This document shows, piece after piece, positions 35,785 through 45,500 of a DNA stretch of 64,000 nt. Position 1 is the first letter of the stretch, and every line of letters begins with the position of its first letter. Origin of the DNA: Amborella trichopoda (Eukaryota; Streptophyta; Magnoliopsida; Amborellales; Amborellaceae); the NCBI RefSeq assembly GCF_000471905.2, contig NW_006499617.1, positions 2,722,325 to 2,786,324 on the forward strand, read 5' to 3'. The notes under the pieces are model-generated. The model searched no databases. It saw nothing but the letters and a program-made list of their open reading frames with translations, and had not been told where the DNA came from. Position numbers and translations under genes: made by a program.

Positions 35785-36747
35785 TGTTTGAAGACATTTT
35801 TCAGCACCTTGGTCCCTGATGCAGAATGAAGAGAAAGTCGGTCAATAAAGCTTAACATACAGTGGAATTCTCAATAGTCTCAAAATTACTCCAGAACGAG
35901 TCAAAATGTTCTTAAGAACTTGGAAAGGCCACCTGCCAAGTTTCGTTTCAATCCGACATGTCTAAGGCAGTGTAGACAAAGAAACAATTTCGGAAGAAGT
36001 AGTCTCTCTCACCCTAACTGGAGCTCTATTTTCAGTGCCTCAAATTGCTGTGGGACCATCGCCATTGGATCCGGCACAGTTGAAAAGCCTTATGGGTCAA
36101 GTTTCATCGTAATCGAGTACTTCAAGACAAAGTTATGGGTAAAAGATAAAAAAGGCGTAGGCAGCACACTATTCTCATGCGCCCTCCCTACACCAAATCA
36201 CCATTAAAGGAGGCTGGTGTTATAGTCTCGGGAATGACTTTCAGAGGCCATATCTCACTGGTCCCGAGTCGGATCATGCTTAAATTTTGTGAGGGTATTT
36301 GTCTCGTCAAGACGAACGTTTTGAAATGTGGCACGCCCATAGACGATGCCCAAGCGGAGAGAAAATCTTGAGAGAAGTTGCTGATCCATGAAGGATGTTG
36401 CAGGAAAATCAACAGCGACACGCCTCGCTCGAGCAGCCAAATCACGGTACTTATAATCGGATTGGCGCGAGAGTAGTTCCATCGTGGGCATAAGGTCTTG
36501 GGCTATCTCCGGTCCGAACCCTGTACATGATGAACAGTCGAATTTTGCACCCAAATCCAATAAAGTGATCGTAAATTCTGGCGCTGGAATTCCAGATTTC
36601 GACCATAACCCAAAAGTTGTGAAATCTTCGTCCAAACACAAAATTGAGCTGCATTTGTGACCATTGGATCATGACAGCATGCTTAATGTGCATAAGGTCG
36701 TTGGATCCAATTGGGCCCACGATGTCATGATCCAATTGGGCCCAATT

Positions 36748-36757
36748 CTATAAATAG
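36748..36757 (+). promoter_or_regulatory. TATA box of LTR-5
   Basis: CTATAAATAG, near consensus. A polyadenylation-like CAATAAAG follows 55 bp later (36803-36810), and the putative splice donor about 140 bp later. Confidence 0.75.
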
Positions 36758-37139
36758 ATGCTAAACCTAATTGCCCTGGATCCCTTCATGCTTTCAATTG
36801 ATCAATAAAGTTCATGCTTATGCTTTGAGTTCATGGGTGCATCTTGGAGAGAGAGGAAGGAAAGAAAAGAGAGGGCTGGTACCTTTCGATAAGGTAATTT
36901 CTCTCTTCTCCTCTCATCACTCTCTCCTCTTCTCATCTCTCTCCTCTCGTCTTTCTCTCCTCCTCTCATCTCTCTCCTCACGTCTCTCTCCTCCTCTCAT
37001 CTCTCTCCTCTCGTCTCTCTCCTCCTCTCATCTCACTTTTTCTCACTCCTTTCATCTCTATCTTCCTCTCTCTTTTCTCTTTTTTTCTCTCTCTTACTTC
37101 CTCTCTCTTTTCTTTCTTCATCTTTTCTCGGCTTCTCTC

Positions 37140-37870
37140 TCTTCTTCTCTATGAACACGCACTGCTGTGGTAGAGCCGTGCATGTCATCTTCTTCCTTCT
37201 CTTTCTCTAACCCACACGATGATAGCAGCCTGTGTGTGTCCCATTCTCTCTCTTTCTTCTTCTTCTCGATCTTTCTCTCTGCTTCTCTCTGACCAAAAGT
37301 GCATGGCAATGGCAGCACCATGCACGAACCTCTCTCTCTCTATTTTATTTTCTCTTTCTCACACACACAGCGATGGCAACACCATGTGCATTTTCTTCTC
37401 TCCCTTCTTCTCGCTGCTTTATCTATCTCTCTGTCTCTCTATCTGAACATGCACGGTGATGACATTGTCGTGCACGAATCTCTTTCTCTACTTTCTTCTC
37501 TCTACTCTGTCTTTCTCTGTCTGAACATGCACGGTGATGGCAACACCGTGCATGAATCTCTTTCTCTACTCTATCTTTCTCTCTGTCCCTTTGTCAAAAC
37601 ATGCACGGTAATGCCAACACTGTGCACGAATATCTTTCTCTACTTTCTTCTCTCTGCTCTGTCTTTCTCTCTGTTTGAACATGCACAACAATGTCAACGT
37701 CGTGCACAAATATCTTTCTCTGCTTTCTTCTCTTTACCCTGTCCTTCTCTCTATCTCTCTATCTGAACATGCATGATGATGGAAATGCGTGCACGAATCT
37801 CACTTTCTATTTTCTTATCTCTTTGACACGCTCGGTGGTGGCAATGCCATGTGTACCTCTTTCCTCTTCT
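37140..37870 (+). repeat. CATGCACGGTG hairpin array of LTR-5
   Basis: About nine stem-loops spaced about 60-100 bp by C/T spacers. The best is perfect: CATGCACGGTG (37526-37536) and CACCGTGCATG (37544-37554). Another is GTGCATGG (37299-37306) with CCATGCAC (37318-37325), where both arms carry the same base-pair change. Confidence 0.9.
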
Positions 37871-37917
37871 CTTTCTCTCTCTTTCCTTCCTTCTCCTTTG
37901 TCTCTTTTCTCATACAT

Positions 37918-38300
37918 GTCTCTCTCTCGATCATGGATGGTGGAAGTCCATCACCATCCATGTTCTTTCTTTCTCCTCTTTCCTCTGTCATGGATGACGG
38001 AAGTCCATCGCCGTCCATTTTCTTTTTCTCTCATCTTTCCTCTATCATGGACGGCGGAAGTCCATCGTCATCCACGTACTTTCTCTCTCCTCTTTTGCTA
38101 TCATGGACGACAGAAGTCCATCGTCGTTTATGCTTTTTCTCTCTCATCTTTCCTCTATCATGGACAGTGGAAGTCCATCACAGTTCATGTCCTTTCTCTC
38201 CCATCTTCTCTCTATCATAGACGACATAAGTCCATCTCCCTCCATGTACTTTCTCTCTCCTCTTTCTCTATCATGGACAACAGAAGTCTATCGCCATCCA
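37918..38300 (+). repeat. CATGGACGGCGGAAGTCCATC hairpin array of LTR-5
   Basis: Seven units of about 58-62 bp. Each has ATCATGGA and TCCATG-type arms around GAAGTCCATCGCCGT, separated by TTCTTTCTCTCCTC-like spacers. The long frame across 37691-38485 is a product of the repeat. Confidence 0.85.
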
Positions 38301-39106
38301 TGCTTTCTCTATGTTTTCTCTCCCTTTTTTATTGTTTCTCTCTCTTCTTTCTCTCTTGTTCTCTCGCTTCTTTTCTCCGATTTCTATTCTTTCTCTCTTT
38401 TCTCCTCTCTTTTCTCTTCTTTATTCTCTTCTCTCTTCTTTTCTCTCTTCTTTCTCTTTCTTCTTCTTCTCTTTCTCTCATTTGAGAAAGGGACAAGTTT
38501 AGCACTGCCATGGTAGTCTCGTCGTCGAGCAGTATTGCTACCATGCTTGTCTAAGTTAACATGCCCGTCTTGCTGCCACGTCGAACTAGCCGTTGTGCCA
38601 GGCTGGTCGGTGTTGATGTTCTGTCGTCTAGTAGTATTGTCGCCGAGCCGGTCCTTGCTACCGTGTCCCTCTTGCTACCACGTCAGGTCAATCTAGCCAC
38701 TGCGTTAGGTTAAAGACCCGGTCAAATGTCTCTTTCTTTTCTTTTCTTCTCTGTTCTTCCTTCTCCCAACCCTCATCTCATCGTTTCTTCTCTTTTCTCC
38801 CTTGAATGTGCATGCACCATGTGTGTGTGATTGCAGAAACAGGAGAATACAGTTCAAGGAAGGTGATTCCGAACCAATTGTAAGACTGACTGGCTTTCTT
38901 TGTGATCTAAGAGGGTGCCCACGTGAGTCAACCCGAGTAAGTCCCGAACGCACCTAAAAATCCTCTCTCATTGGTTGGTATACCTGCCCTTGCTCTTGAG
39001 CAAGGTTCCCGAGGGAGCGATCTCAAAGTCTTGAATTCCCTCGAAACTCGAGATGCATGCCACCAGATCATCCAGATCCGAAAGGCAAAATCGAGGCACC
39101 TAACTA

Positions 39107-40650
39107 GTGGATTTTTCCTCGACTGAGTTTGGGCCTTGAAGGGGGACCGGCTACGGATCAGTTCGCGACGGTCTTGAGACTGTGGATGCTACTGGCTTGG
39201 GTCATTGTCAATGACGGTGATAACTATGAAAGTTTCTACCCTCTGTTATTCGGGCTTAATTGCCATCAGTAATGGGTAGAAAGGGTTTTTAGATAGGGGA
39301 TCGAGGCGACTTCTTGCCCCGAGTCATCCAGGCCTCTTTGGTGCAATCCGTGCGCCCCTCTTATGTTTGGTTCTCAAGTTCTAGTGTATTTTCTTCTAGA
39401 ACTGAGAACTGAACCATAATTGGGAAAGGTTGAACTCTTTCAAACAGGCCAGGGCCACCTCTATGGGTTGAGGCCGAGGATAGTGGCTATCAACAGTAGT
39501 CACTTTGCCCTCTTTGGACTGTCTTAACCTAAGGAGAAAAGGATGAGGGAGGGTCTCGATGGTGAAGGGGGGTTTGCCCCGATTTTTCTTTTGAACCTTA
39601 GGGGGAGCATGGGCCTGAAGTGGTTTTGGAGGATGGTACTCTAGGGGAAAAATTTTGAGTACTATGTCTGCAAAGTTTTCTTGGGCAGAAGTGGGACAAA
39701 CAGTGGAGGAATTGGTCCCCCAGCGGCCCTTAGACAGGGAGCTCGATGTAGATCGTGGGGCCGACACGTGTGTGCCTTTTGAAGAGGAGCTTCGAGTGAC
39801 CTCAAGATCAACCTAGGCTTGAGCCGTAGCTTTGGCGTTAGAAATCCCAATACCGTGAGCAAGTGTTTATGAGGAAACAGTAGTGTGACCTTTCCTCACA
39901 GGGTGAGCATACATGTGCCACGAGGGACGATGAGGAGGCCATCTCTCATGTGCTAGGGAGTGTAAAGCGGCAGGGCTGCCCCTTGCAGTGCAATGCACAT
40001 GAAAAGAATGTGGTCGGCAAGGTCCAAGAAGGCCCCAACCCTAAAGATGATGCTAAGCGAACTGAGGGATGCCCCGGGGTTTAGCTCGAGTGGATGAACC
40101 ATGAGCGTTGGTGAGCATGTGGGAGTTAGAGGATTTTGAAACTCCTCCTCGGTGTGCTGAGTTTCTCATTAGGAGGACTCGAGGTGGAAGCGAATGAGTG
40201 GTTGCCTTGCAACGACCCTCAAGAGTAGCGACAGATGGACCGCCAGCCGCAGAAGAGAAATGGGTGGCCTTCCGGCTGCCCTGAGTAGTAGGACCGGCAA
40301 GTCACTTGCCGGTAGCAGGGTGCATGCAATGTGCGGTGGTTGATGTTCCACCAATGCAAGGAGTGTTGGCAGAGGGTCTGCTAATGCTAGAAGGTGAGGA
40401 GAAAGGGATATTCACTTCCCTTCTCCATTTAATTCATGTAAGAACCCGAGGGCATGACATTGAGTCGATGCTCAAAAGGAAGATCGGGAGCAAAGTTCGC
40501 GGAGCTTGATCCCGAGGGGGATTCACAAGTACGAGGATCACAAAATCCCCAACTCGGATAAAGGTTGACCAACCCGGAAGTTGTGTGTCTGCAGAAAGCA
40601 AGAGAAGACAAAAGGATAGCCAAGAGAGAACGATCCGACAATGGGGTAGT
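39107..40650 (-). pseudogene. Leader ORF (ORF1-like) of element E
   Basis: Lies between the primer-binding site and gag on the minus strand. The best frame (39396-39767) and broken frames up to 40560 align along their length with G's leader region (60350-61663). Shared patterns are MHPATGKSLAGPT here against MHPSTGKSLVGPT in G, HGSSTRA/HGPSTRA, and YRLRAAVEPEIEES-like sequence near the gag side. It is Pro/Ser/His-rich, with no recognised domain. Conservation between the two copies at protein level suggests it once coded for protein. The downstream end is interrupted by solo LTR-5. Confidence 0.6.
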
Positions 40651-40672
40651 GTATCCCCATCAAGGTCGCCAA
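40651..40672 (-). other. Primer-binding site of element E
   Basis: The minus strand reads TTGGCGACCTTGATGGGGAT two bases after the LTR-6 end (CCTAACCA). The core agrees with the sites at 61871 and 13199. Many Tat-lineage elements begin their internal region with TTGGCGA-type sequence. Confidence 0.75.
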
Positions 40673-40674
40673 GC

Positions 40675-41204
40675 TGGTTAGGCTCCTTGGTCTCGCCCTC
40701 CTGATCGGGTCGACCTGGTGGTGTGGTCACGGGTTCGAGACAGATCCGAGACTCAAGACCGCTCTCTCAAGAACTACGTAGGGAGGACGCAAGCAGGTAT
40801 ACTCACTGATGAGAGAGGAATTTGGGTTGAGATGCGGGATTTACCTCACGTGGGTCTGTGATACGCTTGAGCTGGCTCGCGTGGGTAACCACTTAGATCA
40901 CAAAGAAAGGGCCCAAGCCTGAGACTAGTTCGGGCTTGCCTCCCTAAGCCTCCATTCTTCCTTCCTGCGACCACACACACACATAAGAATATCGAGACAA
41001 GTGGGTCAAGGGACCTGGGCTTGCCTAGGTGCAGGCATACGCATACATGAACGTCGGAGAGGAAAAGTGCAAAAAAGATGGAGACGAATGGTGGGAGGTC
41101 TCATACGTTCCTTATCAATCCGACAGCCTTACAGTGCCTTCTTAACATGAATTCCATGACATTTTGAGTATATGGAGGAAAGGGTAAAGAAAGATGATGA
41201 CAAG
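40675..41204 (-). mobile_element. LTR-6 part 1: U5 end of element E's 5' LTR
   Basis: The conserved block 40675-40964 ends in CCTAACCA next to the primer-binding site. The acceptor GGTCGCAG/GAAGG is at 40965. The array side is interrupted at 41204 by solo LTR-7. The LTR resumes at 44079 and, beyond the Tekay element, at 55112. Summed length is about 3.3 kb, agreeing with the other copies. Confidence 0.85.
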
Positions 41205-41475
41205 TTGTTAGGGGCCTCAATCTCACCTCTGGATCTGGATGATCGGGAGGCACATATCTTGGGTTTCAGGGTAGACCCATGATATTTTGTGATCGCTCTC
41301 TCAGGAACCTCATTCGAGAACAAGGGCAGGTATTACCAACCAATGGGAGAGAAATTTAAGGTGGGTTCGGGACTTACTGGGGCTAGCTCGCGTGGGTCTC
41401 TTAGATCATGAAGAAAGCCCCCCAGAAGTAAAACTGGTTCAGAATCGCCTCTCTTGGCTTGTATTCTCCTGTTTT

Positions 41476-42635
41476 CTGTAATCACACACAGATAACAAAG
41501 GTTATAAGACAGGTGAGTTAGCAGACCCCACCTTGCCTCCTTGATGAATGCTGCAGGCGTACACATTTAAAGAAGAAAAGAATAATGAGAGGAGAAAGGT
41601 GGGGGTGAAAAGAATTTGACTGGGCGGGGAGGTCAGCACAGTGACTAAGCTGGTAGGTAATTGATCTGACGTGGCAGTAAAACAGGCTCGATAACTCAGA
41701 CCGGCTCAGCAGAGTTACTATTAGACGTCAATACCTATACTGATTAGCTAGATGCAATGGTTAGTTTGTCGTGACAATAAAGTGGGCACAATAATTCTGG
41801 CACAACAATATTACGGCTAAACGACAGGGATATTATAAGAGGCTAATCTCAACCCCTCTTAGTCAAAAGAAAGAATAACAGAAGGCATGAAAATCATAAA
41901 GAGGGAATAAGAAGTACGAGAATAAGAGGAGAAGAGAAAAAAGAGAGGTAGGGGAAGAAGGAGAAGAGTGTGAGAGTAGAGACAAGGAAGGAGAGAGGAG
42001 GGAGAAGGACACAGTCGGCGTCAGGCGTCGTCGGCTGTGTTTGAAGAAGAAGAGAGAGAGGACACAGTCGACGTTAGGTATCGTCAGTTGTGTTAGAGAG
42101 AGGGGATAAAAGGACACAGTCGGTGCTAGGTATCCCCGACTGTGGTTTTTAAGACGAGAGGAGAGAGAAAGACAAAGTCAACACTAGGCATTACCGCTTG
42201 TGTTTTAAGAAGAATGGAGAGAGAAAGACACAGTCGGCTTTAGGCATTGTCAGCTTTGTTTTAAGAAGAGCGGAGAGAGAAAGACCCAGTCGGTGCTAGG
42301 CATTACCAACTATGTTTTAAGAAGTGGAGAGAGAAAGACACAGTCAGCGTTAGGCATTACCGGCTGTGTTTTAAGAAGAGCGGAGAGAGAAGGACACAGT
42401 CGGTGTTATGCATTACCGGCTGTGTTTTAAGAAGAATAGAAAGGAGATGGGGATGAGACGAAGAGAGAGAAAGAGAGATAGAGACGAGAAGAAGAGAGAA
42501 GAGACGAGAAGCAGAGAGAGAAAGAGAGATAAAGACAAGAAGAAGAGACAGAAAGAGAGATGGAGATGAGAAGAAGAGAGAAAGAGAGATAGAGACGAGA
42601 AGAAAAGAGAAAGAGGCGAGGAGAGAGAAAGTTAC
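41476..42635 (-). other. Putative leader intron of LTR-7
   Basis: GATAAG/GTAACT to TGTGTGATTACAG/AAAACAGG, 1.16 kb, A/G-rich on the plus strand. It encloses both array types. Same boundary places as LTR-5. Confidence 0.6.
41990..42440 (-). repeat. ACACAGTCGG hairpin array of LTR-7
   Basis: Eight units of about 56-62 bp. The unit at 42111-42145 has perfect arms CACAGTCGG (42115-42123) and CCGACTGTG (42136-42144). A neighbour has ACACAGTCGACG with CGTCAGTTGTGT. Spacers are A/G-rich (TTTAAGAAGAGCGGAGAGAG). A/G tracts without dyads continue to 42630. Confidence 0.9.
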
Positions 42636-42770
42636 CTTATCAAAAGGTATCAACCGTTTTCTTCTCTCTCCTCTCTCTCTCCAAGACACACATGTGCTTA
42701 AGCAAAAATGAAGTCTTTATTGAATCTTTAAGAATGAACCCAAGGGGATTTTACAATTTGGCTTTACATG

Positions 42771-42779
42771 CTTATATAG
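42771..42779 (-). promoter_or_regulatory. TATA box of LTR-7
   Basis: CTATATAAG on the minus strand, 136 bp upstream of the putative donor, as in LTR-5. Confidence 0.7.
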
Positions 42780-44078
42780 AATTGGGTCCAAACATGGGTG
42801 GACACCCAAAAACTACCTAGAATTGAAGACAATTACAATTTAATTGAATTAATTTTTTTTAAAATGGGTGGAAAAGGAGTGTTTTACCCCTACCTAACAT
42901 TGTGTGGAATTTCAGAACAATCCCTGCTCGAGAACTTGCGTGATCTTTCATGACTAATCCAGGTTGTTCGGATGCCCGTTTGATCGAAAGATGGTTGTTC
43001 TCTTGTGGGGCTCGGCATGGTGATCGATTTGATACCAACTTCGAGGCATGAAGCATGTTTTTAAGCCATGATCATGAAACTTGAAATTTGCTTAAATATT
43101 GAAAAATGTGGATCAATTGTGTGCTTGTTTCTTAACGTTGTTCTTTAGTTTCTTCACTGAATCATACCAAGCATGCTGTCACGATCACATTGCAACAAAC
43201 GTAGCTCGATTTAGTGCCCTGATGAAGATTTTGTCGTTTTGCGTTTTTTGCCGGAATCTTAAAATCTGGCAGCCAGAATTTACAACAGCTTAAACGCATC
43301 CATGTGTGAAATCCAATCGTTCATCCTACACGGTGTTCGGACCAAAGATAGCCACGGACCTCATACACATAATGCAATTGGTTTCCTGCCGATCGGGTTT
43401 GTGTGCACCATGATTTAGCCGCTTGAATTCTGCTGCTAAATTTTCTACAATTTTCTTCATGGATCAGCAACTTCTCTCTAGTTTTTCTCTCTGCTTGGGC
43501 ATCGTCATGAGGCGTACCACATATCGAAACGCTCGTCTTGATGTGATAAACACGCTCACAAAATTTGAGAGCAATCTAACTTGGCACGAGTGAGAAATAG
43601 GCCCCGAAAGTCACTACTCATGACTGTAAAAACAACCACCTTTAATGGTGTTTTGGTGTAGGGTGGCCACACGGGAATAGTGTGCAGCCTACCCCTTTTG
43701 GTACTTTTACCCTTAACTTTGTCCTGGAGTACTCGATTAAGTCGAATCTTGATCCATACGGGTTTTCGACCATGTCGGATTCAATGACGGTGGTCCCAAA
43801 GCTGTTTGACACATTAAAAATATAGTTTTAGTTACAGGGTCCATTTTAGCGTGTTAGTGGTTGATTTTACCGAAATTGTTTCTTGCTGCTCACTGCCTTA
43901 GATATGTCTGATTGCGATGAAACTTAGCAGGTGGCATTTTGGAGTGCTGATGAAGATCTTGATCAATTCTGGTGCAATTTTGAGGCTATAAAAAATTCCA
44001 TTATTTTGTAGGCTTTATTGACCTGCTTCTTATTTATTCCGCATCGGGGACCAAGGTGCTAAAAAATGCATTTAATCT

Positions 44079-45500
44079 ATAAGGGAGAAGAGGGAGAGAG
44101 ATAGAAGATGAGAGGAAGATCAGAGAGAATAGATGGGAGATAAAAGATGAAGAGGGAAATCGAAAACCAAAGATTGAGGGAGAAGAGAAAATGAGAGCGA
44201 GGAGTGTGAGGAGAAGACGAAGAGAATAAAGAGGATGTAGAATAGAGAGAGGAGAGAGGAGTAGAAGAGATATATGGAGAGGATTTAGAATAGAGAGATG
44301 GGAGAGGAATAGAGGAGATATATTGAGAGGTTGTTGAATAGAGAGAGGAGTAGAGGAGAGATATAGACGGTGGCTAGTGTTACCATTTGAGGGAGGAAGA
44401 AGAGAGAAGGAAGAGGCAAAGGCTACAGCTCATGCTACCATCTGGGGTAATGATAGAAGAAAGAGAAAAGTAGGAGATAGCATGACAAAGAAAAAGAGAA
44501 GGAAGTGGAAAGAGCAAGAAGAAAATAAATGAGAGGAGAAGGGAAATGAAAGAGAAATATAAATGGTGGTTTATGTCGCCATCTGGGGGAGCGAAGAGAG
44601 AAGGAAGAGGGCATAAAAGAGAAGAAGAGAGAAGGGGTGAAAGAAAGGACGTGGATAGCAGCTTGCACCGCCGTCCAGGGGAAGGATTAAAGAAGAGGAC
44701 AGGGGAGAGAGGAAATGCGAAAGCAAGGAGAGGGAAAGAGAGAAGAGAAGGAAGAAGGAGGAGGGAGAAGAAAGGGAAGGAGAAGGGAGGGAGAGTGAGA
44801 GGGATAGGGAGAAGGAAAGAGAAAAGGGAAGGAAGCAGGGGGAGAGAGAAGAAAGGAAAAGAGAAGAGAGGGAGAAGGAGAGGGAAAGAGAGAAGGGAAA
44901 GAAGGAGGAGGAGAGAGAAGAAATGGAAAGAGGAGAGAAAAAAGAGGGAAAGAGGAGAGAGAAGGAGAAAGAAAGAAGAAGGAGAGAGAAGAAAGGGAGA
45001 GAGGAGAGTGAAAACGATGGAAAGAGGAAAGAGAATAAGGAAAAAGAAAGAAGAAGGAGAGACAAGAAAGGGAGATATGAGAGAGAAAGAGAAGAGAGAA
45101 GAGGAAGAAAGAAAGAAGGAGAGAGAAGAAAGGGAGATATGAGAGAGAAAGAGGAGAGAGAAGAGCAAGAAAGAAAGAAGAAGGAGAGAGAAGCAAGGGA
45201 GAGGGCAAAGAAGGGAAAGAGGAAGGAGAAGAAGGAAGATGACGTAGAAAAAAGAGAGAAGAAAGTAGGAGAGAAAAGGGAAAGAGAGGGAAATAGGGAA
45301 GGAAGAGAAAAGGAGGGAAAAAGGAGAGAGAAGAGAAAGAAAGAGAGGAGTGAGTGAGAAAGAGGGAAAGAGGAGAGAGAAGAAGGAGAAAGAAGACAGA
45401 GAAGAAAAGGGTAAATAGAGGAAAAGAGGGAAGAGTGGGAAAAATAGGGAAAAGGGAGAGGGAAGAAAGAGAAAGAGAGACGAAGAGGAGAAGAGGAGAA
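44079..45500 (-). repeat. 1.4-kb purine tract of LTR-6
   Basis: The plus strand is almost pure A/G from 44690 to 45500, with GAGAGAAGAAAGGGAGA-type repeats. Only three dyad-like units remain near 44370, 44570 and 44660 (CACCGCCGTCCAGGGG). The 414-codon minus frame (44380-45624) is Ser/Leu/Phe low complexity and not a gene. Confidence 0.85.

Larger units (their letters stand above)
36894..38837 (+). other. Putative leader intron of LTR-5
   Basis: Donor CGATAAG/GTAATT and acceptor GTGTGTGATTGCAG/AAACAGG enclose 1.94 kb of C/T-rich DNA. Its pyrimidine richness and the YAG end suit a plant intron. The equivalent sites recur in LTR-1, LTR-3 and LTR-7, and the acceptor also in LTR-4, LTR-6 and LTR-8. 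Confidence 0.6.
35785..39106 (+). mobile_element. LTR-5: solo family H LTR
   Basis: From TGTTTGAAGACATTTTTCAG to GGCACCTAACTA, 3.32 kb, the most complete LTR here. It has TATA (36748-36757), CAATAAAG, donor AAG/GTAATT (36894), hairpin arrays (37140-38300), acceptor ATTGCAG/AAACAGG (38837) and U5 block (38838-39095). The flanks GTTGG and GTGGA resemble each other. The sequence on both sides aligns without a gap to G's region near 60250-60330 (GGTCAGTAAGGGTTC, GAGCCTTGTATTC). It therefore stands alone inside E, opposite in direction, and no internal region of its own exists. Confidence 0.9.
41205..44078 (-). mobile_element. LTR-7: solo family H LTR inside LTR-6
   Basis: Starts near 44078 (AGATTAAATGCATTTTTTAG, aligned with TGTTTGAAGACATTTTTCAG) and ends GGCCCCTAACAA. 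Flanks ACAAG (41200-41204) and ATAAG (44079-44083) fit a 5-bp duplication with one change. Internal marks: TATA CTATATAAG (42771-42779), CAATAAAG (42714-42722), donor GATAAG/GTAAC (42635), acceptor GTGATTACAG/AAAAC (41476), U5 block 41215-41475. No element sequence of its own lies on either side, so it is a solo LTR. Confidence 0.85.

Noticed and set aside
35801..35858. gag of E starting at the ATG near 35858
   Set aside because: The first 25 or so codons of that frame lie inside solo LTR-5 read backwards; gag sequence proper begins at 35784.
37691..38485. 264-codon open frame (+)
   Set aside because: It spans the C/T-rich hairpin array of LTR-5 and its period equals the repeat; no start context or domain.
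33293..40650. LTR-5 as the 5' LTR of the adjacent gag or leader ORF
   Set aside because: It is on the opposite strand, and the gag and leader on its two sides are one interrupted element, as the alignment with G shows.
42000..42440. microRNA precursor or hairpin RNA gene
   Set aside because: Stems of about 9-12 bp with short loops are too small for a plant precursor; the array nature points to a tandem repeat.
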